DNA from: Treponema sp.
Lineage (GTDB): Bacteria; Spirochaetota; Spirochaetia; Treponematales; Treponemataceae
Direction: 5' to 3'
Length of the DNA stretch: 37,208 nucleotides
Assembly: GCA_017619795.1 (NCBI GenBank)
Contig: JAFZRP010000064.1
Coordinates: forward strand, 1-37,208
In this document: piece after piece, positions 13,991-20,519 of the stretch
Position numbering within the stretch: the stretch's first letter is position 1
Layout of the letters: every line of letters begins with the position of its first letter
Notes under the pieces: generated by a model
The model's input: the letters and a program-made list of their open reading frames with translations, nothing else
Told to the model about the DNA's origin: nothing
Databases searched by the model: none
Program-made: the position numbers and the translations under genes

Positions 13991-15202
13991 TTAGTAAGAG
14001 GCTCCCTGGATTACATATCGTCCGTTAAAATCTTTTCCAAGGATAATTGTAAAATCAACCTGCGACTCAGATGTTGAACCGGACGAATCTTCGTCTGTCG
14101 CCTGTCTGATATTTGTACAATGAATTAAATCGCCAACATTTCTTGCTGCCGATTCATTTCCAATATGGTCTATAATTACAGTCTCTGCATAATCATTTCT
14201 GTCTGCATTTGTTGTAGAAAGAACGTTATAGCTTGCATCCTGATACAACGATGAGGTTCGTTTTGCAAGTCCCTGCATTGTAGTACCGTTCTGTATTTCA
14301 AGAATGTATACACGGCTTGTATATGTTCCGTCAGAAGAAACAAGCATGCTTGTAGTCTGGTTAACTGCCTCTTTAATAAACTCGCCGTTATTAAGAGGGA
14401 ACAGCAGCAGCTGACCGTCTACAGTTCGCAAAGAGCCTGTTATTGTCTGCCTGATTATAGATTCTGTATCAAGATCGGAAATTATAGAAAAAAGCACTTC
14501 TTCATCATCTTCATCAAGATTTGTCTGGAAACAGAGCGAATACTGTTTAAAGTTTTTCTTGTTGAAAATAACAAAGCTTTTGTCGTGAAGTCCCATAAGA
14601 AGAGCATTCATTACATTCTGATAACGCTCCTGAATATTATCTTCGGTTTCATCTTCATCTCTATACTGAAGATAAGTTGCAACCTTATCGCCATCAAGGT
14701 TGATTGCGCCGGAAGGAAGAAGCCAACGTTCTCCATCCTCGGAAGTTCTGTCTATTGGAGAAGCAATAAAAACGCGCATTCCGCCAATCATGTCACAAAG
14801 ATGGATAAAGTCATCCAGCTTGATTACTGAATAGAATGGCAGACGAATACCAAGAAGCTTTTCAACCTCGCTCCGGTAAACATCAATACGCTTTTCGTTA
14901 TAAACCTCTTCCAGCTTGTCCATACGCCCAAGAGACTGATAAATTGCACCAGTGTATCCCGGAAGGTTTATTACAGCCGCTTTTTTTGTCTGTGGATTTA
15001 GAATGAGCACGTTCGAAAACAGGACATTCGTATCTTCATCTTCAACAACAAAAAGCATACGCACAAACTGCTCTCGGTCAAGAATATCGTGAACATCATC
15101 TGTTCTGAGCGAAAAAGCAAAAAACAGGCTGACTGCTCCAATAATTACAAGAATGAGTACAATAAAAATAACGCCTTTCTGTTCATCTCTAAGCTTATGC
15201 AT
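13991..15202 (-). CDS. LytR-CpsA-Psr (LCP) family membrane protein with LytR_C domain
   Basis: 403 residues with one N-terminal membrane segment (about 10-31). An LCP domain follows (KKAAVINLPG, LDDFIHLCDMIGGMRVFI, LDGDKVATYLQYRDEDETEDNIQERYQNV, quoted as separate parts), then a C-terminal LytR_C domain (RVYILEIQNGTTMQGLA onward). In Gram-positives LCP enzymes attach polymers to peptidoglycan; the substrate in a spirochaete is unknown. The LCP arginine-rich catalytic pattern looks reduced (YRDEDETEDNIQERYQ), so activity is uncertain. It overlaps the yqeK stop by 8 bases, indicating one mRNA. Confidence 0.85.
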   Translation of the reverse strand: MHKLRDEQKGVIFIVLILVIIGAVSLFFAFSLRTDDVHDILDREQFVRMLFVVEDEDTNVLFSNVLILNPQTKKAAVINLPGYTGAIYQSLGRMDKLEEVYNEKRIDVYRSEVEKLLGIRLPFYSVIKLDDFIHLCDMIGGMRVFIASPIDRTSEDGERWLLPSGAINLDGDKVATYLQYRDEDETEDNIQERYQNVMNALLMGLHDKSFVIFNKKNFKQYSLCFQTNLDEDDEEVLFSIISDLDTESIIRQTITGSLRTVDGQLLLFPLNNGEFIKEAVNQTTSMLVSSDGTYTSRVYILEIQNGTTMQGLAKRTSSLYQDASYNVLSTTNADRNDYAETVIIDHIGNESAARNVGDLIHCTNIRQATDEDSSGSTSESQVDFTIILGKDFNGRYVIQGASY

Positions 15203-15785
15203 TATCAGTTTCTCCGCTGTAATATTCTATCATTTTTTCGGTATCGGGGTAAATGTCATAGCCCTTTCTTTTTATAAACTCATAGTTAGCTACAAGTACT
15301 GCATGAAGCATTTTTTCAAGAGAAAGCTTCATAAGCTCCTCACGGTATTCGTCTGTAGACTGCGGGCGGCCAGGCTCTACCTTATCCGCTACAAAAAGAA
15401 CCTTTCCCAAATCACAGATTCCAAGCTTACACGAAACATGATTCGAAACTGCTTCAAGAATATCCTTATCAGTTATGCCAAACTTTTCCTTCATTTTTAC
15501 AGCTGCAGCCCTGCCGTGAAGCAGTGATGGTGTTTTAAGCTCAAACTCAGTAATCGGCTGACCATCCTTTTTTGCTATTTCAATCAGCTTTTCGCGGGAC
15601 ATATCCTTGCACATATCGTGCCCTATTCCCATAAGATAGCCTTTTTTTTCATCAAGGCCATAATGGCGGCACAATAAAGCGCACATTTGTGCAACCCGTT
15701 CTGAATGTTCAAAACGAGACGGTTTTACATGCTCCCGAGTATATTCGCGTACTTTTTCTGTTATTGCTTCGTAATCAAAATCCAT
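15195..15785 (-). CDS. yqeK: YqeK, HD-domain bis(5'-nucleosyl)-tetraphosphatase (symmetrical)
   Basis: The open frame reaches 15839, but ATG 15785 (MDFDYEAITEKV) is preferred because it sits one base after the nadD stop and gives the standard length of about 196 residues. The HD metal-site pattern is present: H27 in RFEHSERV, H56-D57 in GIGHDMCKD, and the later HGRAAA, NHVSCK and ADKVEPGR. YqeK hydrolyses Ap4A to ADP and usually sits beside nadD, as here. Without a clear ribosome site, translation is probably coupled to nadD. Confidence 0.93.
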   Translation of the reverse strand: MDFDYEAITEKVREYTREHVKPSRFEHSERVAQMCALLCRHYGLDEKKGYLMGIGHDMCKDMSREKLIEIAKKDGQPITEFELKTPSLLHGRAAAVKMKEKFGITDKDILEAVSNHVSCKLGICDLGKVLFVADKVEPGRPQSTDEYREELMKLSLEKMLHAVLVANYEFIKRKGYDIYPDTEKMIEYYSGETDNA

Positions 15786-15786
15786 A

Positions 15787-16482
15787 TTATTTATACAAAT
15801 TGTTTTTAACAATATATTCGTAAACTGACTGCGGCACAAGATATCTGAAGCTTCTGCCCTCTGCCAGTCGTTGCCTTATTTCTGTTGATGATACAGGAAG
15901 AAGCGGTTTGTCTAAATACTTGCATGGATACTTAAAGTTTTCTGCCTCAAAGCTTACGGCAAAATCACCCTTGTAGCTTCCTCTTGTTTTATTATGTACA
16001 TCTTTGCTCCCCTGCTCAGCATTATGCGCAGCCTTTTGCAGTCCAGCTTCCAGCGTATTTATATCCGGGTATCTTCTGGCGATGATGAGGTCAGCAAGCT
16101 CTACAATGCGCTCAGGCTTATACCATTTGTCAAACTCAGCTGCAACCTCGTTTCCCATTATAAACGCAAGCTTTCCTTCCAGAACATTCCTGTATTTTTC
16201 GGTAAGATATTCAAGCGTATCGCAGGAATAGGATATTCCACCACGATCAATTTCGCACGAATCTACCTCAAAATGACCGTCGCCTTCTACCTTGCAAAAC
16301 TCAACGAGCATTTCAAGCCTTTGAACCGGTGTAATTCCGCTGGAAATAATTTTATGAGGCGGCATAAAGGTCGGTACAAAAATTATTTTGTCGTAACCAC
16401 ATTCCTTTATAACCGTGTCTGCAAGCATTGCATGACCAAGGTGAAGAGGATTAAAACTACCGCCAAGAACTGCTATTTTCAT
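15787..16482 (-). CDS. nadD: nicotinate-nucleotide adenylyltransferase NadD
   Basis: 231 residues. The nucleotidyltransferase motif GGSFNPLHLGH is at 7-17, followed by KIIFVPTFMPPHK, and the ISSTEIR-type motif (VSSTEIRQRL) is near the C-terminus. It joins ATP to nicotinate mononucleotide in NAD synthesis. A stretch near residues 140-165 (AEQGSKDVHNKTRGSYKG) is an insertion compared with short bacterial NadD. Start ATG 16482 lies 3 bases after the obgE stop. Confidence 0.95.
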   Translation of the reverse strand: MKIAVLGGSFNPLHLGHAMLADTVIKECGYDKIIFVPTFMPPHKIISSGITPVQRLEMLVEFCKVEGDGHFEVDSCEIDRGGISYSCDTLEYLTEKYRNVLEGKLAFIMGNEVAAEFDKWYKPERIVELADLIIARRYPDINTLEAGLQKAAHNAEQGSKDVHNKTRGSYKGDFAVSFEAENFKYPCKYLDKPLLPVSSTEIRQRLAEGRSFRYLVPQSVYEYIVKNNLYK

Positions 16483-16485
16483 ATT

Positions 16486-17655
16486 TTACTCGTCGTCAAC
16501 TCCATTCATCTCGCTGCCAGGATACTGAACGTTGTCATCGTCGTCATCAATGTAAGCGCGCGATGCCATAAAGCTTGAAGTTGAAGATGAACTTGAACCT
16601 GCGCCGGAATTACTAGAACCTGTTTCCTCGCCTTCAATCTCACGCTTTTCCATTTTAGAAACAAGCTCAATTATTTCATTGCGGGCATCTTTCATTCCCC
16701 TTCCCATAAGAACAGAAACAGGGATAACCTTAGTTTCAGGTTCCTTTGCCCTTATTTTCTCAGCAAGCTCAACCGCACGCTCAAAACAGCCTTCAACATC
16801 AATCTTATTGCACAGAACAATTCGAGGCTTTTCTATAAGCTCGTCGGAATAATTTGCAAGCTCGTTACAAAGAGTGTCGTACGCTGTAAGATAGTTTTCA
16901 TCCGAACAGTCAATCATAAAAATAAGGCACGAGGTTCGGGTAATGTGCTTAAGGAACGTGTCGCCAAGCCCAAGACCCTCGCTTGCACCTTCTATAATAC
17001 CAGGAATATCGGCAATAATTATGTCGCTTTCGTCATCTACACGGAGCACTCCAAGATTCGGAATGATTGTAGTAAAAGGATACGGTGCAATCTTTGGGCG
17101 GGCATTTGTAAAAGCAGTGAGCAGAGACGATTTTCCAGCATTCGGAAAACCAACAAGTCCTACATCAGCCATAATAGAAAGCTCAATTTTCAGGAAGCGT
17201 GTTTCGCCCTTCTGACCCGGGTTTGCATGGCGTGGTGCCTGATTAGTTGAGGTCTTAAAATGTACGTTTCCCCAACCGCCGTTTCCCCCCTTCAGGAAAG
17301 TAAACTGCTCATCACCTGTAGCTGATGAAAAATCGTAAATAATTTCATCTGTTTCTGCGTCGCGGATTGTAGTTCCTGGAGGTACAGGAATAACACAGTC
17401 TTCACCATCTGCACCAAAACGATTCCAGCCCTGACCATCACCGCCATTCTTTGCCTTAAAGCAAACCTTGTGGCGAAGCTTTGCAAGCGTTCTCAGATTT
17501 CGTTTTACACAGAAGATGATATCGCCACCTTTACCACCGTCTCCACCGTTCGGTCCGCCATGAGGAACATATTTTTCGCGGCGAAATGCAACACAACCGT
17601 TGCCACCGTTACCAGAGCGCACTTCAATCTGTGCTTCGTCTGCAAAACCAATCAT
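16486..17655 (-). CDS. obgE: Obg/CgtA GTPase
   Basis: 389 residues. The Gly-rich Obg domain (1-160) is followed by a GTPase domain: GFPNAGKS (169-176), DIPG (216-219) and NKID (283-286). After about 340 comes a low-complexity Ser/Gly tail ending in an Asp-rich stretch (AYIDDDDDNVQYPG), not the TGS/OCT domain of Bacillus Obg. Obg acts in 50S assembly and stress response. ATG 17655 follows AGGGATGG. A dispersed palindromic repeat lies 14-37 bases upstream. First gene after the rpmA terminator, so a promoter or read-through must lie in the 45 bases between. Confidence 0.96.
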   Translation of the reverse strand: MIGFADEAQIEVRSGNGGNGCVAFRREKYVPHGGPNGGDGGKGGDIIFCVKRNLRTLAKLRHKVCFKAKNGGDGQGWNRFGADGEDCVIPVPPGTTIRDAETDEIIYDFSSATGDEQFTFLKGGNGGWGNVHFKTSTNQAPRHANPGQKGETRFLKIELSIMADVGLVGFPNAGKSSLLTAFTNARPKIAPYPFTTIIPNLGVLRVDDESDIIIADIPGIIEGASEGLGLGDTFLKHITRTSCLIFMIDCSDENYLTAYDTLCNELANYSDELIEKPRIVLCNKIDVEGCFERAVELAEKIRAKEPETKVIPVSVLMGRGMKDARNEIIELVSKMEKREIEGEETGSSNSGAGSSSSSTSSFMASRAYIDDDDDNVQYPGSEMNGVDDE

Positions 17656-17668
17656 ATTTCCATCCCTA

Positions 17669-17692
17669 TGTTATTATCGGGAATGACCCGAA
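17669..17692 (-). repeat. REP-like palindromic repeat, copy 3
   Basis: Minus strand TTCGGGTCATTCCCGA followed by TAATAACA; 19 of 24 bases match copy 2 (3515-3538). It sits directly upstream of the obgE ribosome site. Confidence 0.5.
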
Positions 17693-17698
17693 AAACTC

Positions 17699-17735
17699 AA
17701 AAAAAAAGCCCGGCAGATTTTAAGTCAGACCGGGC
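17699..17735 (-). terminator. intrinsic terminator of rplU-rpmA
   Basis: Minus strand: GCCCGG (17730-17735) pairs with CCGGGC (17708-17713), then T9 (17699-17707). Placed 25 bases after the rpmA stop. Confidence 0.8.
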
Positions 17736-17760
17736 ATTCAATCTTCAGCAGGAGCTGAAC

Positions 17761-18015
17761 TTATTTTGCTGCTTCAACAGAAACAAGCTTATGGTTCATT
17801 CTCTCGTGATATACAACAACTCCGTCAGCTGTTGCAAACAGGCTATCGTCTCCAGCTCTCATAACATTAGCACCTGGATAGATTCTTGTACCGCGCTGTC
17901 TAAGAATTATAGAACCTGCAGTAACAAATTCTCCTGCATATTTTTTAACACCCAAGCTCTTTGGATTTGCGTCGCGGCCGTTTTTGGCACCGCTACCACC
18001 TCTAGTTCTTCCCAT
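17761..18015 (-). CDS. rpmA: 50S ribosomal protein L27
   Basis: 84 residues: [21 protein letters not shown] and [17 protein letters not shown] are the L27 core. The protein starts MGRTRGGSG, without the cleaved N-terminal extension found in Firmicutes, which agrees with the absence of a Prp protease gene in the 22-base gap to rplU. L27 contacts the peptidyl-transferase centre with its N-terminus. Confidence 0.97.
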   Translation of the reverse strand: MGRTRGGSGAKNGRDANPKSLGVKKYAGEFVTAGSIILRQRGTRIYPGANVMRAGDDSLFATADGVVVYHERMNHKLVSVEAAK

Positions 18016-18037
18016 AGTAGTCTCCTATTTAACTCAA

Positions 18038-18352
18038 TTATGCAAGTGTGATAGATTCAACACGTACTTTTGTGTACTGCTGTCTGTGACCGATAAGACG
18101 GTGATAATCTTTCTTTGACTTGTATTTGAAAACAAGAACTTTCTTGTCTCTGAAAGAATCTTCAACTACAACTGTAACCTTAGCTCCTTTTACATAAGGA
18201 GAACCAACACTGATGTTATCTCCATCGCTTACGAGAAGAACTGTATCAATGTCAATCTTTGAACCTTTTTCAGCATCAAGCTTATCTACTGTAAGGACAA
18301 CATCTTTTTCTGCTTTGTACTGCTTGCCCTTAAATTCAATAGTTGCGTACAT
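18038..18352 (-). CDS. rplU: 50S ribosomal protein L21
   Basis: 104 residues of normal length: MYATIEFKGKQYKAEKD at the start and FKYKSKKDYHRLIGHRQQYTKVRVESI at the end, split by the middle beta region. It binds 23S rRNA beside L20. First gene of the rplU-rpmA pair; the mRNA has a leader of about 150 bases with paired segments (18392-18452). Confidence 0.97.
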   Translation of the reverse strand: MYATIEFKGKQYKAEKDVVLTVDKLDAEKGSKIDIDTVLLVSDGDNISVGSPYVKGAKVTVVVEDSFRDKKVLVFKYKSKKDYHRLIGHRQQYTKVRVESITLA

Positions 18353-18501
18353 ATAATACCTCTATTAAAACAATTCATTTACAAACGCCCGATGCAGCGG
18401 AATAAGGAAACAGAATCCGTTCTGCAAAAGACTGGTGAAAAAACCGCCGCATTGGAATAAAACGGGGATTAAATACCAATACAAGCAAAATTTTACACGT
18501 A
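18353..18501 (-). promoter_or_regulatory. structured leader of rplU, possible autoregulatory site
   Basis: The predicted start near 18501 leaves about 148 untranslated bases. In them a 9-bp helix (18444-18452 with 18392-18400, one G-U pair) encloses a small hairpin CAGAA-TCCG-TTCTG (18411-18424). Leaders of ribosomal protein genes often bind their own product; no known motif is recognised here. Confidence 0.4.
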
Positions 18502-18507
18502 TCAAAC

Positions 18508-18536
18508 ATAATAATGATTTTAAAAGAAAATTTCAA
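18508..18536 (-). promoter_or_regulatory. sigma70-type promoter of rplU-rpmA
   Basis: Minus strand: TTGAAA (18531-18536), 17-base spacer, TATTAT (18508-18513). Confidence 0.6.
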
Positions 18537-18630
18537 TATTTTTAAACTTTTTTTCCAGAATTTGGTCCGAAATCTCATTTTAAAGCCATATTAATGGTAC
18601 GGGGACTTTTATTTATACGGAGGCATTAAA

Positions 18631-19491
18631 ATGTCAGAACCAATTTATCGCAAAAAAACTATTGAAGAATTAACTTTTACGGACGATGGTATGTTCCAGG
18701 CCGTCTTACGTGAACCGGAAATCTGTGCAGAACTTATAGAAAGACTTCTGCATCTCAGAATAAAAACTGTCGAATACCCGGAACTGGAAAAAACAATTGC
18801 ACCTTATTATTCAACTAAAGGAGTCCGGCTAGATGTCTATCTAAAGGATGATGATAAAATTATTGATATTGAAATCCAGTCTTATCCACAGGAGGCTCTA
18901 GGCAAACGGACACGTTATTATCAGAGTATGATAGACATGGACAGCCTTATGAAAGGACAGGATTATCCAGAATTGAAGGAAAGTTATATTCTATTCATCT
19001 GTAAGGAAGATCCTTTTAAGGATGATGATGACAAACCATTCGGACTTCCCTGCTATACATTTATGAATATCTGTCAGGAACATTCAGGCGTTAACTTGGA
19101 TGACAAATCAATTAAAGTGATTTATAATGCAAGTGCTTATGAGAAAGAAACAGATGAAAAGATACGGAATCTTCTGCACTTTATAAGTACAAATGAACCT
19201 GGAAAGGATGATTTTTCAAACCGTCTTTCATCAATCGTAGAAAAACTAAAAGAGAATGAAGAATTCAGGAGTGATTACGCCGCTATGAATTTACATGACC
19301 GAGACATACAGAGAGCTGCAAGAAGAGAAGGAATTGCAGAAGGTATTGCACAGGGCATTACACAAGGTATTGCGCAAGGTGCACGTGAAAAAGCAATAGA
19401 AACTGCTCGAAATCTTAAACAAAAACGTATCCCATTAGAAACAATTGCAGAATGTGTAGGATTATCTGTTGAAGAAATTGAAAAGCTGTAG
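18631..19491 (+). CDS. Rpn-family PD-(D/E)XK nuclease (recombination-promoting nuclease)
   Basis: 286 residues, matching the Rpn/TIGR01784 transposase-like nuclease family. The acidic residue D19 (FTDDGMF), D68 (GVRLDVYL) and the E81-x-Q83 pair (IDIEIQSY) are candidate active-site residues. The C-terminus has the family's repeats (GIAEGIAQGITQGIAQG) and ends in a helical ECVGLSVEEIEKL motif. E. coli Rpn proteins are DNA endonucleases with phage-defence links and make a short in-frame C-terminal product that blocks them. Here AGGAG (19267-19271) precedes an in-frame ATG (19285) that would give a 68-residue C-terminal protein. GGAGG lies 8 bases before the main ATG. A TAG stop separates it from a further open segment (19492-19683). 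Confidence 0.88.
   Translation: MSEPIYRKKTIEELTFTDDGMFQAVLREPEICAELIERLLHLRIKTVEYPELEKTIAPYYSTKGVRLDVYLKDDDKIIDIEIQSYPQEALGKRTRYYQSMIDMDSLMKGQDYPELKESYILFICKEDPFKDDDDKPFGLPCYTFMNICQEHSGVNLDDKSIKVIYNASAYEKETDEKIRNLLHFISTNEPGKDDFSNRLSSIVEKLKENEEFRSDYAAMNLHDRDIQRAARREGIAEGIAQGITQGIAQGAREKAIETARNLKQKRIPLETIAECVGLSVEEIEKL
19285..19491 (+). CDS. possible intragenic Rpn small C-terminal protein (RpnS-like)
   Basis: In-frame ATG at codon 219 of the Rpn gene with an AGGAG stretch upstream (13-base gap, longer than ideal). The product would be 68 residues: MNLHDRDIQRAARREG, the GIAEG-type repeats and the C-terminal helix. Size and position are like the intragenic antitoxins reported for E. coli Rpn. 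The sequence alone does not prove translation. Confidence 0.3.
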   Translation: MNLHDRDIQRAARREGIAEGIAQGITQGIAQGAREKAIETARNLKQKRIPLETIAECVGLSVEEIEKL

Positions 19492-19683
19492 GATGGAATA
19501 ACGGAAGCACAGAAGGTATTATCACAAATAAGCAATGATGAATTGAACTGGAGACGTCAGAAAGCATATTATGAAATCATTTCACGGGATGCAACAATTT
19601 GGGGTGAAGCTGATGAAAAAGTAGCGCGTTGTGTCGGATTGCCTTTAGAAGAAGTTCAAAAATTGGCAAATGAATTAAAATAA
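19492..19683 (+). pseudogene. relic of a second Rpn C-terminus, in frame after TAG
   Basis: After the TAG at 19489-19491 the same frame stays open for 63 codons to TAA (19681-19683). The translated segment contains ITEAQKVLSQISNDELNWRR and ends VARCVGLPLEEVQKLANELK. That end parallels IAECVGLSVEEIEKL at the end of the intact Rpn, and the first part resembles the helical stretch before the repeats in other Rpn proteins. No start codon of its own is evident (no Met). Most likely a paralogue eroded by deletion and fused to the intact copy; stop-codon read-through is a less likely option. Confidence 0.65.
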
Positions 19684-19714
19684 AAAATAATAATTTTCTT
19701 AGATTTGTAATTTT

Positions 19715-19783
19715 CTTTCCCCCTTTGCGTTATGCAATAGACTTGAACAATCTTATTGTATTGCTTTGGGGGAAAGTTTTTTT
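19715..19783 (+). terminator. intrinsic terminator after the Rpn locus
   Basis: CTTTCCCCC (19715-19723) pairs perfectly with GGGGGAAAG (19768-19776), followed by T7 (19777-19783). GCAATA and TATTGC form an inner stem. Located 31 bases after the relic's stop. Confidence 0.8.
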
Positions 19784-19803
19784 AAGTATAATCCTTATGT
19801 GTT

Positions 19804-19841
19804 AAAAAAAACACCCGAGATTATTAATCTCAGGTGTTTTT
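19804..19841. terminator. bidirectional intrinsic terminator
   Basis: ACACC-C-GAGATT, loop ATT, AATCTC-A-GGTGT (19811-19837), with A8 on the left and T5 on the right. It serves the lipoprotein gene on the minus strand. Confidence 0.8.
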
Positions 19842-19862
19842 ATAGCTAGAGTAATCTATTTA

Positions 19863-20393
19863 TTACTCAACTGTACTACCCCAGTCACCATTAAGCTTGA
19901 TATCGATTACAGATCCATCTGTCTTTGTAACCTTAGCACTCATAATTTTTACAGTAAGAGATCCTGTTGTTGTATTCTGAACAGCAATTTTTACAATCTT
20001 TGTTGCGCTATGAGAAGCCAAAGTTCCATCGTCAGTTTCAGCTGTTAAAGCATCTGCAATAACAAATTTTGAAGTAGCTGTTGCTTTTGGATAATATGCC
20101 CAGTATTCTGTACCCCAAGACTGCTGTGCCTTTACTGCATCAGAAGTGAAAGCAAACTGAATCTTGTCAAATGCTGTATCATCAGCAAATACAATTTCGA
20201 TTGATTCCCAATCTGCACCTACTGCAATCTCTGGAGCTGCATACTGTGAATTAGCTTTATAATTCAATACAAATACCGGCTTTGCAGTTGGATCAGAACC
20301 ATCAGGTTCATCGCCACCAGTACTCTTTTTACATCCAACAAAAGCCAAAGAGAGAGCAAGAATTGCACTCAAAACTAATAATGTTTTTTTCAT
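19863..20393 (-). CDS. lipoprotein of unknown function
   Basis: 176 residues. Signal peptide MKKTLLVLSAILALSLAFVG with the lipobox ending at C21, then a short flexible linker (KKSTGGDEPDGSDPTAKP). The rest is beta-rich with aromatic residues (QSWGTEYWAYYPK) and resembles the jelly-roll style of carbohydrate-binding lipoproteins, but no family is recognised. AGGAGG lies 8-9 bases before ATG 20393, an unusually strong site. It has its own likely promoter (20462-20490) and terminator. The adjacent GH95 gene suggests, without proof, a role with glycans. Confidence 0.8.
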   Translation of the reverse strand: MKKTLLVLSAILALSLAFVGCKKSTGGDEPDGSDPTAKPVFVLNYKANSQYAAPEIAVGADWESIEIVFADDTAFDKIQFAFTSDAVKAQQSWGTEYWAYYPKATATSKFVIADALTAETDDGTLASHSATKIVKIAVQNTTTGSLTVKIMSAKVTKTDGSVIDIKLNGDWGSTVE

Positions 20394-20461
20394 TTTTTTC
20401 GTTCCTCCTACTTGAACGTATTTTTTAATGATTCAAACTGTTTATCACAGTCTGTTTTTAA

Positions 20462-20490
20462 ACTATAAACCATAAAACTCAAAAAAACAA
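20462..20490 (-). promoter_or_regulatory. probable promoter of the lipoprotein gene
   Basis: Minus strand: TTGTTT (20485-20490), 17-base spacer, TATAGT (20462-20467); leader of about 60 bases. Confidence 0.45.
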
Positions 20491-20519
20491 GTTAAATCTT
20501 TTTGTTTCATCCTTTTTAC

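Noticed and set aside
17470..18051. 193-residue open frame antisense to obgE and rpmA
   Set aside because: Covers certain ribosomal and GTPase genes on the other strand; no domain visible.
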